This document shows positions 8,882 through 17,823 of a DNA stretch of 64,000 nucleotides, piece by piece. The notes beneath the pieces were generated by a model that worked only from the letters and a program-made list of their open reading frames with translations, made no database searches and was not told where the DNA came from. A program made the position numbers and the translations under genes. Source of the stretch: an uncultured Alphaproteobacteria bacterium (lineage in GTDB: Bacteria; Pseudomonadota; Alphaproteobacteria; HIMB59); contig CACNEB010000001.1 in the NCBI GenBank assembly GCA_902619375.1, forward strand, positions 157,187-221,186, read 5' to 3'. The first letter of the stretch is position 1; each line of letters begins with the position of its first letter.

Positions 8882-9916
8882 ATGGATAAAATTATTTGCT
8901 CAAATATATGGAAAATTTTTGGTAATGATGAAAAAAGAATTTTAGACAATTTAGATCCAAATTTAAGTAGAGACGAAGTACAAGAAAAAACCGGACATGT
9001 AGTAGCTGTCAAAGATGTCAGCTTTTCCATTCAAAAAGGTGAAACATTTGTTGTAATGGGATTATCAGGTAGTGGAAAATCAACTTTAGTTAGATGTTTA
9101 ACTAGATTAATTGAACCTACATCTGGATCGGTAATTATTGATGATATTGACATTACAAAAATTAGTAGAAATAGCCTTCTTGATCTTAGAAGAAATAAAA
9201 TGAGTATGGTATTTCAACACTTTGGACTTTTTCCACATCGGACAGTTCTTGAAAATATTTCTTATGGTTTAGAAATTAGAGGAGAAAAAAAACAAGAAAG
9301 ATTAGACAAGGCTACAGAGTCTTTAAATCTAGTTGGTTTAAAAGGTTGGCATAATAATTATCCAAGAGAGCTATCAGGTGGAATGCAACAAAGAGTTGGT
9401 TTAGCACGTGCGATGGCAGTTGAGCCAGAAATCTTAATATTTGATGAGCCATTTTCTGCTTTAGACCCATTGATTAGAAGAGAAATGCAAGATGAACTCT
9501 TAGACATTCAAAAAAAATTACAACGAACTATGGTTTTTATTACTCATGATTTTTTAGAGGCAATAAAAATGGGAGATCATATTGCTATTATGAAAGATGG
9601 AGAGATTTCTCAAGTTGGAACACCTGAAGAAATTGTGGCAAATCCAGTTGATAAATACGTTAAAGATTTTTGTGAAGATGTTCCAAAATATAAAGTATTA
9701 AGCGCAGGAAAAGTTATGCGTAAGGAATGTTCTGATGAGTCAAAAAAATTATTTTCAGATAAAACAAAATGCATAGATGAAAATGCTAAAATTGAAACAT
9801 TAATTGACCAGATTTGTGAAGATGATACGGCCTACCCTATAATAAATTCCCAATCTGGAGAGCTAGTTGGAGAAATTGATCGAACAATTGTTATGAAGTC
9901 TATGAAATCTAAATGA
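8882..9916 (+). CDS. ABC transporter ATP-binding protein, betaine/proline type (ProV/OpuAA-like)
   Basis: A 344-residue ATPase that powers the importer encoded on the other strand. It has the N-terminal extension typical of ProV (the first 45 residues before HVVAVKDVSF), Walker A GLSGSGKST, the Q-loop VFQHFGLFPH, signature LSGGMQQRVGLARAM, Walker B ILIFDEPFSALD and the H-loop THD. After residue 270 the protein keeps only a short, diverged stretch in place of the usual pair of CBS domains that sense ionic strength in OpuA. It is transcribed divergently from the permease operon, an arrangement that separates the ATPase from its partner genes. Confidence 0.9.
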   Translation: MDKIICSNIWKIFGNDEKRILDNLDPNLSRDEVQEKTGHVVAVKDVSFSIQKGETFVVMGLSGSGKSTLVRCLTRLIEPTSGSVIIDDIDITKISRNSLLDLRRNKMSMVFQHFGLFPHRTVLENISYGLEIRGEKKQERLDKATESLNLVGLKGWHNNYPRELSGGMQQRVGLARAMAVEPEILIFDEPFSALDPLIRREMQDELLDIQKKLQRTMVFITHDFLEAIKMGDHIAIMKDGEISQVGTPEEIVANPVDKYVKDFCEDVPKYKVLSAGKVMRKECSDESKKLFSDKTKCIDENAKIETLIDQICEDDTAYPIINSQSGELVGEIDRTIVMKSMKSK

Positions 9917-9925
9917 ACTAATCAT

Positions 9926-10837
9926 TTAATTTGGTTTATTAATTTTCTTGTTTTTATCTCTCCAAATAATAATCATTCCTGCAAAAACTATTAATAAAAC
10001 TCCAGGGAAAAGTTGATCAAAAGGTGCTTCACCAAAAAATATCCAGGCTAGAATAAAAGATGAGGGTATTGCTAAATATTCAAAAACTGCGATTTTACTA
10101 GCTGCTATTAACCTATATGAGTAAATAAATAGTATTGCAGCAGTTCCTCCAAAAATACCAATTAATGATAAAATTAAAAAGTCAGCATTACTCTCGATAT
10201 GTGTATGACCAGTTGTAAAAAAAATAAATATTAACGAACCAAGAAAAGATGAAAAGAGAGAATAAAATTGAATTTTTCCTGTAGTAAAATTATCTGGTAT
10301 AAATTTTAGTACTATAACTTGGACAGCCCATAAGAAAGCAACCAGTATTGGTAAAATAGAATAATAGGAAAAAATACTACTATTTGGTTTCATAATCATT
10401 ACAACTCCAACAAATCCAATTATAACAGCTGACCATCTATATATACCAACTCTGTCTCCTAAAAAGAAGATTGATAAAATTACTATAAAAAATGTAGAGG
10501 AAAAAGTTAGTGTAGATGCTGTAGCAAATTCCATATTATTTATAGCAATGTAATACAAAATATTAATAGCCAAAAAACATGAACCTCTAATAAAACAAAA
10601 TAAAATAAATTTTTTATTTAAATTTTTAAAAAGATCAGTGCTTTCTTTATTATAAATTAGTAAAAGTATTAGAGGGATAATTGCAAAAGTATTTCTAAAA
10701 AGGGCTAGTTGAATTGTTGAGTACTCACCTCCTAAATATTTTACAATCAATCCGTGTATATCTATGAATATTACTCCAATAACCATTGCAGAGATTGCAA
10801 GAAATGTATTTTTTTGATTATTAATAAAATTAATCAT
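9926..10837 (-). CDS. DMT-superfamily transporter, EamA type
   Basis: A 303-residue membrane protein with about ten predicted transmembrane helices arranged as two EamA repeats (roughly residues 15-145 and 155-290). The end of the first repeat has the GDRVGIYRWSAVIIGFVGVVM-type segment and the second ends with the FGEAPFDQLFPGVLLI segment, both characteristic of the family. EamA proteins export or import small metabolites such as amino acids and their derivatives; the substrate here is unknown. It converges with the ABC ATPase gene, 9 bases apart, and is divergent from the Fe-alcohol dehydrogenase gene. Confidence 0.85.
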   Translation of the reverse strand: MINFINNQKNTFLAISAMVIGVIFIDIHGLIVKYLGGEYSTIQLALFRNTFAIIPLILLLIYNKESTDLFKNLNKKFILFCFIRGSCFLAINILYYIAINNMEFATASTLTFSSTFFIVILSIFFLGDRVGIYRWSAVIIGFVGVVMIMKPNSSIFSYYSILPILVAFLWAVQVIVLKFIPDNFTTGKIQFYSLFSSFLGSLIFIFFTTGHTHIESNADFLILSLIGIFGGTAAILFIYSYRLIAASKIAVFEYLAIPSSFILAWIFFGEAPFDQLFPGVLLIVFAGMIIIWRDKNKKINKPN

Positions 10838-10878
10838 TTCATATCACTATTAACTTGTTATAAACTTTATTATCTTAA

Positions 10879-12069
10879 ATGAAAAACTTTAAACTGAACG
10901 AAAAAGACATTCTCTCTAATCAAGACTGGACGTTTCCAACAACCACGTATTATGGACCAGGAAGATTTAATGAAATTGGAAATTTTTGTGAAGAATTTGA
11001 TATTAAAAATCCTCTTATTGTAACAGATAGTGGAAGTAAGGATCTTCCTTTTATTAAAAAGTTAATAGCATTATTGTCAAAAAAAAATATTAAATCAGAT
11101 TTATTTTATAATATATCTCCTAACCCACGAGATGACGAGATATCTAAAGGTTGTGACCAATTTAAAAATGGAAGTCACGACTCAATCATAGCTATTGGTG
11201 GTGGAAGTGCGATGGATGGTGGCAAATCCATATGTTTAACTGTCAATAGTGAAACCCCTTTATGGGATTTTGAGTTTGAACAACCTGTTCCAAAGATAAC
11301 AAAAGAAAATGCTTTTCCAAAAATAATAACTATCCCAACAACAGCAGGAACTGGGGCAGAAACAGAAATAACAGCAATGGTTACACATTTAGAAAAAGGA
11401 ATGAAATTTTGCATATGGCATCCAGATGTAAGGCCTATATTTACACTGGTAGATCCAGAGTTAACTTTAGAACTACCTCCAAAATTAACAGCGTGGACAG
11501 GTGTCGATGCACTTGTACATAGTATCGAGGGATACTGTGTGCCAGGTTTTCATCCACTTTGTGATGGAGCTGCTTTAGAAAGTCTTAATTTAATTTCAAA
11601 ATCTCTTATTTTAGCTGTAGAAGAGCCAAATAATTTATTGGCAAGAGGTGCAATGATTATAGGATCATATTTGGGAGGAATATCCTTTTTAAAGGGATTA
11701 GGTAATGTTCATTCAATATCCCACATGGTTGGAGCAGAATTTAATACTCACCATGGTTTGACGAATGCTATTGTTTTACCACCTGTTCTTCATTTCAATT
11801 TACCAGGTATGGACGAGAAAGTTCAAAGAATGTCAGAAGCCATGCAGTTTGAAAATCATACAGTAAAAGAATTTACTCAAAATATCGAATTGTTACTTGA
11901 TAGATTAAATATCCCCAAAAGTTTAAGTGAAATTGATGTTCCCGAAGACTGTGCTGAAAGAATCGCAAAAAAAGCAATGCAGGATCAAGCCTATGCAACA
12001 AATCCAAAAGAAGCATCATTGTTGCAAATGAAAGAAATTGTTACTCAAAGTATAAAACAAGCTCGCTAA
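10879..12069 (+). CDS. Iron-containing alcohol dehydrogenase family protein
   Basis: A 396-residue group III (Fe-type) alcohol dehydrogenase. The NAD-binding region shows IAIGGGSAMDGGKS and TIPTTAGTGAETE; the metal site is supplied by GVDALVHSIEGY (Asp and His) and the HSISHMVGAEFNTHHGLTNA region with two further His residues (quoted segments HSISHMVGA and FNTHHGL). Enzymes of the family oxidise or reduce small alcohols, lactaldehyde, 1,3-propanediol, 4-hydroxybutyrate and the like. It is the first gene of a five-gene plus-strand operon that ends with an enolase-superfamily protein; the next gene starts 6 bases after its stop. Confidence 0.88.
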   Translation: MKNFKLNEKDILSNQDWTFPTTTYYGPGRFNEIGNFCEEFDIKNPLIVTDSGSKDLPFIKKLIALLSKKNIKSDLFYNISPNPRDDEISKGCDQFKNGSHDSIIAIGGGSAMDGGKSICLTVNSETPLWDFEFEQPVPKITKENAFPKIITIPTTAGTGAETEITAMVTHLEKGMKFCIWHPDVRPIFTLVDPELTLELPPKLTAWTGVDALVHSIEGYCVPGFHPLCDGAALESLNLISKSLILAVEEPNNLLARGAMIIGSYLGGISFLKGLGNVHSISHMVGAEFNTHHGLTNAIVLPPVLHFNLPGMDEKVQRMSEAMQFENHTVKEFTQNIELLLDRLNIPKSLSEIDVPEDCAERIAKKAMQDQAYATNPKEASLLQMKEIVTQSIKQAR

Positions 12070-12075
12070 GCCTCT

Positions 12076-13491
12076 ATGCTTGAGGATCAATCTGTTGAAA
12101 AAATAATACACAGTATTAATCAGCGACAAATATCTATCAAAGAGTTAATGGAATATTATTTGGATAGGATTGAAAAATTTAATCCAGATTTAAATGCAAT
12201 AGTGCTTCTCAAGGACAGAGGAGATCTTATAAAAGAGGCTATAAATAAAGATAATTTAACTCAATTTGATAATACTTTGAATGGAATTCCCATAGCTATT
12301 AAAGATTTAAGTGATGTAGTTGGCATTAAAACAACATATGGCTATCCTGGAACAAAAGATTATTTTCCTAAAAAAAATTCATTATTTGTAGAACGTCTAA
12401 TTAAAAGTGGAGCTATTATAATTGGAAAAACTAATACAGCAGAATTAGGTGTTGGTGGACATACAATAAACAGATTGTTTGGGCCAACTTCTAATTATTA
12501 TGATAATACAAAATCTGCAGCAGGATCAAGTGGAGGAGCCAGCACTGCTGTAGCAGCGGGACTAATACCTTTTGCAGACGGCACTGATCAAATGGGGTCA
12601 TGCAGAGGTCCAGCAGCATATGCAAATATTTATGGATACAGACCTACACCTGGCTTAATATCAGTAGATAGAGAAAACCAACTATCAAGAATTCCCATAC
12701 TCACAACACCTGGTTGTTTAGCAAAATCACCAAGTGATATGGCATTTTTATTAGATGAAATGATTGGAAGTGATACAAGGGATAAATACTCTTTTGATTT
12801 AAATGAACTTTTTAAAAATCAAAAAATAAAAGATGAAAATTTAACCAATATCAAAATAGGTTGGTTATCTAATATGAATAACAATTATAAAATTGAAAAA
12901 AAAATTTTAGATATGTGCGAGTCTCAACTTAAAAAATTAGAAAACTTGAATGTAAAAATTGAAAGATTAAAACCAGATTTTGATAATGAAGCTCTATGGA
13001 ATAGCTGGATTACGTTTAGATCAAAAAGTATTTACGAAGATACTTTAGCAATGAACATAAAAGATATTAATACAATGACTTACCAAGCTATATGGGAGTA
13101 CAATCAAGGAAAAAATATAAATGATGAAGACTTAGATAGTGCTTATAAACAAAAAAAAAGGTGTGCGGAACAAATTGAAAATATTTTTAAAAACTTTGAT
13201 TTTCTGGCATTACCCTCTGCACAACTATTTCCGTTTGATAAAAATCAACAGTTTCCTGAAAAAATAAATACTTTTGAGTTAGATACTTACCACCGTTGGT
13301 TAGAAATTTTTATATTATCTAGTCTTCTTGAATTACCTACATTTACTATCCCTGTCGGATTTGATGAACTTGGTATGCCAATGGGTATGCAGATAATTGG
13401 AAAAAGGAAAAATGATTTACAATTATTTGCTTTTGCAAAAAAATATGAGGAAATATTTAACTTTAGTAAGTTTAAACCTCTGTTAGATTAA
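12076..13491 (+). CDS. Amidase signature family hydrolase
   Basis: A 471-residue amidase with the Ser-cisSer-Lys triad. The catalytic Lys is K76 in IAIKDLSD, the cis-Ser lies in AAGSSGGAS and the nucleophilic Ser in TDQMGSCRGPA. Overall length and layout match amidases related to GatA, but gatB/gatC are not adjacent and the operon is catabolic, so a role in hydrolysing a small amide is more likely than tRNA transamidation. It sits between the Fe-alcohol dehydrogenase and an EamA transporter with 5-6 base gaps. Substrate unknown. Confidence 0.85.
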   Translation: MLEDQSVEKIIHSINQRQISIKELMEYYLDRIEKFNPDLNAIVLLKDRGDLIKEAINKDNLTQFDNTLNGIPIAIKDLSDVVGIKTTYGYPGTKDYFPKKNSLFVERLIKSGAIIIGKTNTAELGVGGHTINRLFGPTSNYYDNTKSAAGSSGGASTAVAAGLIPFADGTDQMGSCRGPAAYANIYGYRPTPGLISVDRENQLSRIPILTTPGCLAKSPSDMAFLLDEMIGSDTRDKYSFDLNELFKNQKIKDENLTNIKIGWLSNMNNNYKIEKKILDMCESQLKKLENLNVKIERLKPDFDNEALWNSWITFRSKSIYEDTLAMNIKDINTMTYQAIWEYNQGKNINDEDLDSAYKQKKRCAEQIENIFKNFDFLALPSAQLFPFDKNQQFPEKINTFELDTYHRWLEIFILSSLLELPTFTIPVGFDELGMPMGMQIIGKRKNDLQLFAFAKKYEEIFNFSKFKPLLD

Positions 13492-13496
13492 TAAAA

Positions 13497-14390
13497 ATGA
13501 GGCACCCTCATCATTATAAAATAGCAGCTGCCCTTGCTATATCAGCTGGATCATGGGGAATATATTGGTTACCACAAAGAATATTAGAAGATGGTGGTCT
13601 TACTGGTGGTTGGGGAACCATCGCACAAATGATTATTGGAGTTATAATTTTATCTCCAATTGCAGTTTGGCGTAAAATTAATGGAAGAACTTTTGGTTTA
13701 GAGCTACCTATAACAGGCTTACTTTGTGGGGGTGGCTTTATTTGTTATGCGTTGAGTTTTCTTTTGACTGATGTAGTTCGAGCATTAATACTTTTTTACA
13801 TGACACCAATATGGACTACTATTTTTGAAATTTTATTTTTAAAAAAAAGACCTGGGATAGAAAGAGCTATAACACTTGGTTTAGCTTTAGGGGGGCTATG
13901 GGTAGTATTTAGTAAGCAAACGATAATCCCTTTACCAGAAAACGCTGGTGATTGGTTAGCTTTTGCTGGAGGGGCTTTATTTGCTGGTGGGATGATAAAA
14001 TTAGAAATCGCAAAGACAGATGGTGTATTCCCAACAATTTTTTCTTTCTTTTTTTATGGAACTTTATTTAACATTGTCGCTGGCTACTTTTTAAAAGATT
14101 ATTTAGGACCTATGCCCACAATGGACTCTTTCGTTGCAATGTCTTCATTTCTTTTCTTTATATCTGTTTTTTATTTTATACCCACAGGTATAGTAATATT
14201 CTGGTCTCCTAGCAAATTAGGTGCAGGTTTGTGTTCCATTCTTTTTTTATCAGAAATACTTGTTGGTGTGACCAGTTCTAGTATTTTAACAGATGAGCCT
14301 TTTGGCTGGCGTGAAATAATAGGAAGTTCAATGATTGTGCTTGGTGGAATTTTAGCAGTAGTACTAGCGCCAAACACAAAAAAATCATGA
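13497..14390 (+). CDS. DMT-superfamily transporter, EamA type
   Basis: A 297-residue integral membrane protein with about ten hydrophobic helices in two EamA-like halves. It starts 5 bases after the amidase and its stop overlaps the start of the homocysteine methyltransferase gene by 4 bases (ATGA), which argues that it moves a substrate or product of this pathway. It is clearly different in sequence from the EamA protein at 9926-10837. The likely role is uptake or efflux of the small organic compound handled by the operon. Confidence 0.85.
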   Translation: MRHPHHYKIAAALAISAGSWGIYWLPQRILEDGGLTGGWGTIAQMIIGVIILSPIAVWRKINGRTFGLELPITGLLCGGGFICYALSFLLTDVVRALILFYMTPIWTTIFEILFLKKRPGIERAITLGLALGGLWVVFSKQTIIPLPENAGDWLAFAGGALFAGGMIKLEIAKTDGVFPTIFSFFFYGTLFNIVAGYFLKDYLGPMPTMDSFVAMSSFLFFISVFYFIPTGIVIFWSPSKLGAGLCSILFLSEILVGVTSSSILTDEPFGWREIIGSSMIVLGGILAVVLAPNTKKS

Positions 14391-15373
14391 TTTATAAAGA
14401 AAAATTAAATAACAATTCAAAAATTTTCCTCGATGGTGGAAATGGTTCTGAGATTGCTAAATTAGGTGGTGATATGAGCCCTGCTTTTGCAGCATTATCA
14501 ACAATTACATCTCCTGATATTGTTGTAAAAGTTCATGAAAACTTTATCAATGCTGGATGTGATATCATTACCGCTAACACTTTTGCAACTAGTAGACACG
14601 TTTTACAAAGTTTAAATCGTGAAAATGAAACTATAGAATTTTTAACTGGATCTGTCGAATTAGCTAGAAAAGCATTAAAAAACTGTAATAAGGAAAATCA
14701 GGTTGCTATAGCTGGAAGTCTATCCAATTTTTTTGCTTTAAAGGAAAATGAATTTGTACCTGATCCAAGGTTTATTCCGTCATTTAAACAAGAAGAAGAG
14801 AATTATATAGAGGCAGCTAACACATTAAAAAATTCTGGTGTAGACATTTTAATATTAGAAATGTTATTAGACATAGACCATTCACAATTATTATTGAATG
14901 CTGCTTTACAAACTGGTTTACCTGTATGGGTTGGATTAAGTTGTTGTGTAAGTAAATATGATAACACGATGGTTGGAAGAAATTTTAGAGCTGAAAAAGA
15001 AAAATCACTAATTTATGATGAAAAGATATATCAAGAACAACCGAAATTTTTACCTGAAGATGATATAATTTTATTTGAAGATATTATAAAAACATTAACA
15101 AATATTGGTGGAGATGTTTATGGTATTATGCACACGTGGTTTCAAGATAGCTATGGTGGCTTGAAAATTATAAAAGATCATTGGAGTGGCCCTATGATGT
15201 TTTATCCAGAAATACATAAATTTGATACAAGAACACATGAAGCTATTGCTACATGTAATGAAGATGAATTTGCAAATTCTTGCCTAGAATTTATTGATGA
15301 TCAAATACAAATCATTGGTGGATGCTGTGGTGTAAGTGACAATCATTTAAAGAAATTAATTGAAAAATTTTAA
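14387..15373 (+). CDS. Homocysteine S-methyltransferase family protein (copy 1)
   Basis: A 328-residue zinc-dependent methyltransferase of the Hcy-MT fold. It opens with FLDGGNGSEIAKLGG; the zinc ligands are a Cys in GLSCCVSK and the C-terminal pair in IIGGCCGVS. Such enzymes transfer a methyl group from S-methylmethionine, betaine, DMSP or a corrinoid to homocysteine to form methionine. Cobalamin-binding domains are absent, so the donor is a small molecule. The gene overlaps the EamA gene before it and is 3 bases from the enolase-superfamily gene after it. A second, diverged copy lies on the other strand at 16505-17425. Confidence 0.85.
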   Translation: MIYKEKLNNNSKIFLDGGNGSEIAKLGGDMSPAFAALSTITSPDIVVKVHENFINAGCDIITANTFATSRHVLQSLNRENETIEFLTGSVELARKALKNCNKENQVAIAGSLSNFFALKENEFVPDPRFIPSFKQEEENYIEAANTLKNSGVDILILEMLLDIDHSQLLLNAALQTGLPVWVGLSCCVSKYDNTMVGRNFRAEKEKSLIYDEKIYQEQPKFLPEDDIILFEDIIKTLTNIGGDVYGIMHTWFQDSYGGLKIIKDHWSGPMMFYPEIHKFDTRTHEAIATCNEDEFANSCLEFIDDQIQIIGGCCGVSDNHLKKLIEKF

Positions 15374-15376
15374 ATA

Positions 15377-16501
15377 ATGACATTCATAAGAAAAGTGGAG
15401 ACATGGATAACTAATTCAAAACAAACTGAAGATGGATGGTCGCAAATAAAACCATTTATATTTTTAAAATTAACTAACTCTGATGGTTTTGAGGGCTGGG
15501 GTGAGGCTTTTTCATTACCTGCAAGAGAAAAAGGAATTGTGGAAATTATTCATAATTTAATGAGCTCTTTATCTCATTTAAAAGACATGACGCCAGATAA
15601 ATTTTATACAGAGTCAAATTTAATAGCTGATGGACATCGTGGAATTGACTTTTCCGCTGCAACAAGTGCTATAGAAATGAGTCTTTGGGATATAGAGGGG
15701 AAGAAAGAAAAAAAACCTCTTTATAAAATATTATCAAAGGATTATAGAGAAAAAGTTCCTGTTTATGCAACAATATGGAGTGAGGATTTTAAAAATGATG
15801 AAAATTTATTATCAAGATGTATAGAAACACTAAGCGATGGTTATGGAGGAATTAAAATATATCCACTTCAAAATAGAACTGTTGAACAAGCAGCAACATG
15901 TGTTTCAAAAATAAGAGATGTTTTAGGTTATAAAATACCTCTTATGTTAGATCTAGCCTGCCCTAAAGATACAAATATATCATTAAAACTGGCTTCACTT
16001 GTTGAGGAATTTAGACCTTATTGGTTTGAAGAACCAGTTGATGGTGAAGCAACAAGATCACTTAAAGACATTAGAGAGAAAACAAGTTTGAGAATTGTTT
16101 CAGGTGAAAAGCAATGTGGATTAAATCATTTTATTGAAACTTTAGCTTTGGATGCAGTTGATATTTTCAATCCAGATATTTCAGGTGTTGGGGGAATTAT
16201 TGAAATGATAAAAATAATCAAATTATCTCATGAAAAAAAAGTTACAGTTTCTCCTCATTGTTGGAATTCTATGTCAATTGCAGCATCTGCGATGGTACAT
16301 GTATGTATGAGTTTTACAAATACAGAAATGGCAGAATTTTTTCCTGAATATATTCCATACTCATTAAAATTTAGTAATCAAAACTATGAAATAAAAGATG
16401 GATTTGTCAAAATAGAGGACAATGAAGGTTTAGGTATAAATATTGATACTAAATTGTTAATGGAAGATACATCTTCATACAAAGAAACAGAATTAACTTA
16501 A
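15377..16501 (+). CDS. Mandelate racemase / muconate lactonizing enzyme family protein (enolase superfamily)
   Basis: A 374-residue enolase-superfamily enzyme with an N-terminal capping domain and a C-terminal barrel. Magnesium ligands are D192 (MLDLAC), E218 (WFEEP) and E244 (SGEKQ). The His-Asp acid/base dyad of the mandelate racemase subgroup is present as H294 (SPHCW) and D267 (NPDISG). The usual K-x-K pair is K160-I-Y162, so the second catalytic Lys is replaced by Tyr. The chemistry is therefore abstraction of an alpha proton from a carboxylate, most likely dehydration of an acid sugar or related hydroxy acid. It is the last gene of the operon. Confidence 0.85.
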   Translation: MTFIRKVETWITNSKQTEDGWSQIKPFIFLKLTNSDGFEGWGEAFSLPAREKGIVEIIHNLMSSLSHLKDMTPDKFYTESNLIADGHRGIDFSAATSAIEMSLWDIEGKKEKKPLYKILSKDYREKVPVYATIWSEDFKNDENLLSRCIETLSDGYGGIKIYPLQNRTVEQAATCVSKIRDVLGYKIPLMLDLACPKDTNISLKLASLVEEFRPYWFEEPVDGEATRSLKDIREKTSLRIVSGEKQCGLNHFIETLALDAVDIFNPDISGVGGIIEMIKIIKLSHEKKVTVSPHCWNSMSIAASAMVHVCMSFTNTEMAEFFPEYIPYSLKFSNQNYEIKDGFVKIEDNEGLGINIDTKLLMEDTSSYKETELT

Positions 16502-16504
16502 AAA

Positions 16505-17425
16505 TTAATTCTTTAAAACTGATAATGCTTTAATATGACTAGGGCTGACTCCACAGCAACCACCTATAATTTGTGCTCCACTTTCAACCCATAATTTAGC
16601 TTCTTCATAATACTCTTGTGGAGAAATACTCTCTACCACATTCCAATGTGGTTTTTTAAAAAAACCGTTATTCGGATATGCCCCAATAACACCATTATAA
16701 TTACTTTTGATTATTTGAATTCCTTGATTTATCACCTTTATATCGGAATGAGCTATTAATATAGGACCATCATGAATTTTTTTAAATTCATTAATTGAAT
16801 TTTCAAAATCATCGTAAAAGAATGCCTCAGAATTACTTATACTTTCTTGATAACCAAGCATAAGTTTATCTCTTTTTCTGTCCAATGCACACGATATTGA
16901 AAGCCATACTGATATATCAAATTCATTTGAACAATCTAATAGTGTCTCAATTGTTCTTGTTGATGAAGTCATTGCTTCAAGGATAATTAAATCAACTCCT
17001 GCTTCAGATAAAATACTTAATTGTTTTAAAAAACCTGGTTTTAAGAATTTTGGTTCAATTCTATCCCAACTACCATATGTAGAAACCGAACCAGCTACAC
17101 ACACATTGGAATTAGAATTATCAATAACATTTTTAGCTATTTTTACACTCGCTTTATTCCATTCTTCAATATGGTTTTCATAGCCATATTCTTTCATTGA
17201 AATTGGAGTACTAGCGTAAGTATTAGTCGTAATTATATCTGAGCCTGATTGAATAAAATTTTGATGGGCTTTGTATACGATTTCAGGATTATCTACAGAA
17301 CATCTGCCAGACCAAAGATTATTATCCATAGATGCTCCGAGTTTTTCTAGCTCAGCACCCATTCCACCATCAAGAATAATAATTTTTCCTGAGTTCAATT
17401 TATTTTCAATATCAGAATAGGACAT
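16505..17425 (-). CDS. Homocysteine S-methyltransferase family protein (copy 2)
   Basis: A 306-residue homologue of the protein at 14387-15373, with LDGGMGAELEKLG near the start, the zinc Cys in SISCALD and IIGGCCGVS at the C-terminus. An upstream ATG at 17470 would add 15 residues, but they have no family similarity and would overlap the VOC gene, so I chose the ATG at 17425, 17 bases after the VOC stop. It is the last gene of a minus-strand operon after aldehyde dehydrogenase and the VOC protein. The methyl donor is unknown; two diverged copies back to back suggest different donors. Confidence 0.82.
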   Translation of the reverse strand: MSYSDIENKLNSGKIIILDGGMGAELEKLGASMDNNLWSGRCSVDNPEIVYKAHQNFIQSGSDIITTNTYASTPISMKEYGYENHIEEWNKASVKIAKNVIDNSNSNVCVAGSVSTYGSWDRIEPKFLKPGFLKQLSILSEAGVDLIILEAMTSSTRTIETLLDCSNEFDISVWLSISCALDRKRDKLMLGYQESISNSEAFFYDDFENSINEFKKIHDGPILIAHSDIKVINQGIQIIKSNYNGVIGAYPNNGFFKKPHWNVVESISPQEYYEEAKLWVESGAQIIGGCCGVSPSHIKALSVLKN

Positions 17426-17442
17426 AAAAATAAAATAAATCT

Positions 17443-17823
17443 TTATTTGTTCAGGTAAGTGTAACCACAAATTTTGTTGCCATCTAAATCTCTGATATAA
17501 GAATAATACTCACCTTCATATCTCTCACCTGGGGCACCTTCATCTTTTGCACCTAAACTTATTGCAGTAGAATGAAATAAATCGACAGTTTCTTTATTAT
17601 TTATATAAAAAGAAATTTGAGTTCCGTTACCAACTGTTGCTTTTTCTTCATTGAAAGGAGTTGTAACATAAAATTCTACTGCCTCGGGATTTGATTTAGG
17701 GGCGTAGGAGCCATAAGTATCAGTTTTTTCAATTCTCTTTAAATCAATAATATCAAGAAGCGTATCATAAAACCCAGTAGCTTTATCAAGATCGTTTGTT
17801 CCAACCATGACAAATCCTATCAT
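17443..17823 (-). CDS. VOC/glyoxalase-family protein
   Basis: A 126-residue protein of the vicinal oxygen chelate fold, with the opening IGFVMVGTNDLDKATGFYDTLL and the closing YIRDLDGNKICGY (quoted parts shortened), the usual first and last strands of a glyoxalase/bleomycin-resistance-like domain. Family members bind a divalent metal and act as lyases, dioxygenases or binding proteins. Its start directly follows the stop of the aldehyde dehydrogenase gene (TAGATG), so the two are almost certainly co-translated. Substrate unknown. Confidence 0.8.
   Translation of the reverse strand: MIGFVMVGTNDLDKATGFYDTLLDIIDLKRIEKTDTYGSYAPKSNPEAVEFYVTTPFNEEKATVGNGTQISFYINNKETVDLFHSTAISLGAKDEGAPGERYEGEYYSYIRDLDGNKICGYTYLNK

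Noticed and set aside
12076..13491. Calling the amidase GatA
   Set aside because: No gatB or gatC nearby and the operon is catabolic; the amidase triad alone does not separate the two.
17426..17470. Longer Hcy methyltransferase start at 17470
   Set aside because: The added residues overlap the VOC gene and precede the family's usual start; the ATG at 17425 fits.
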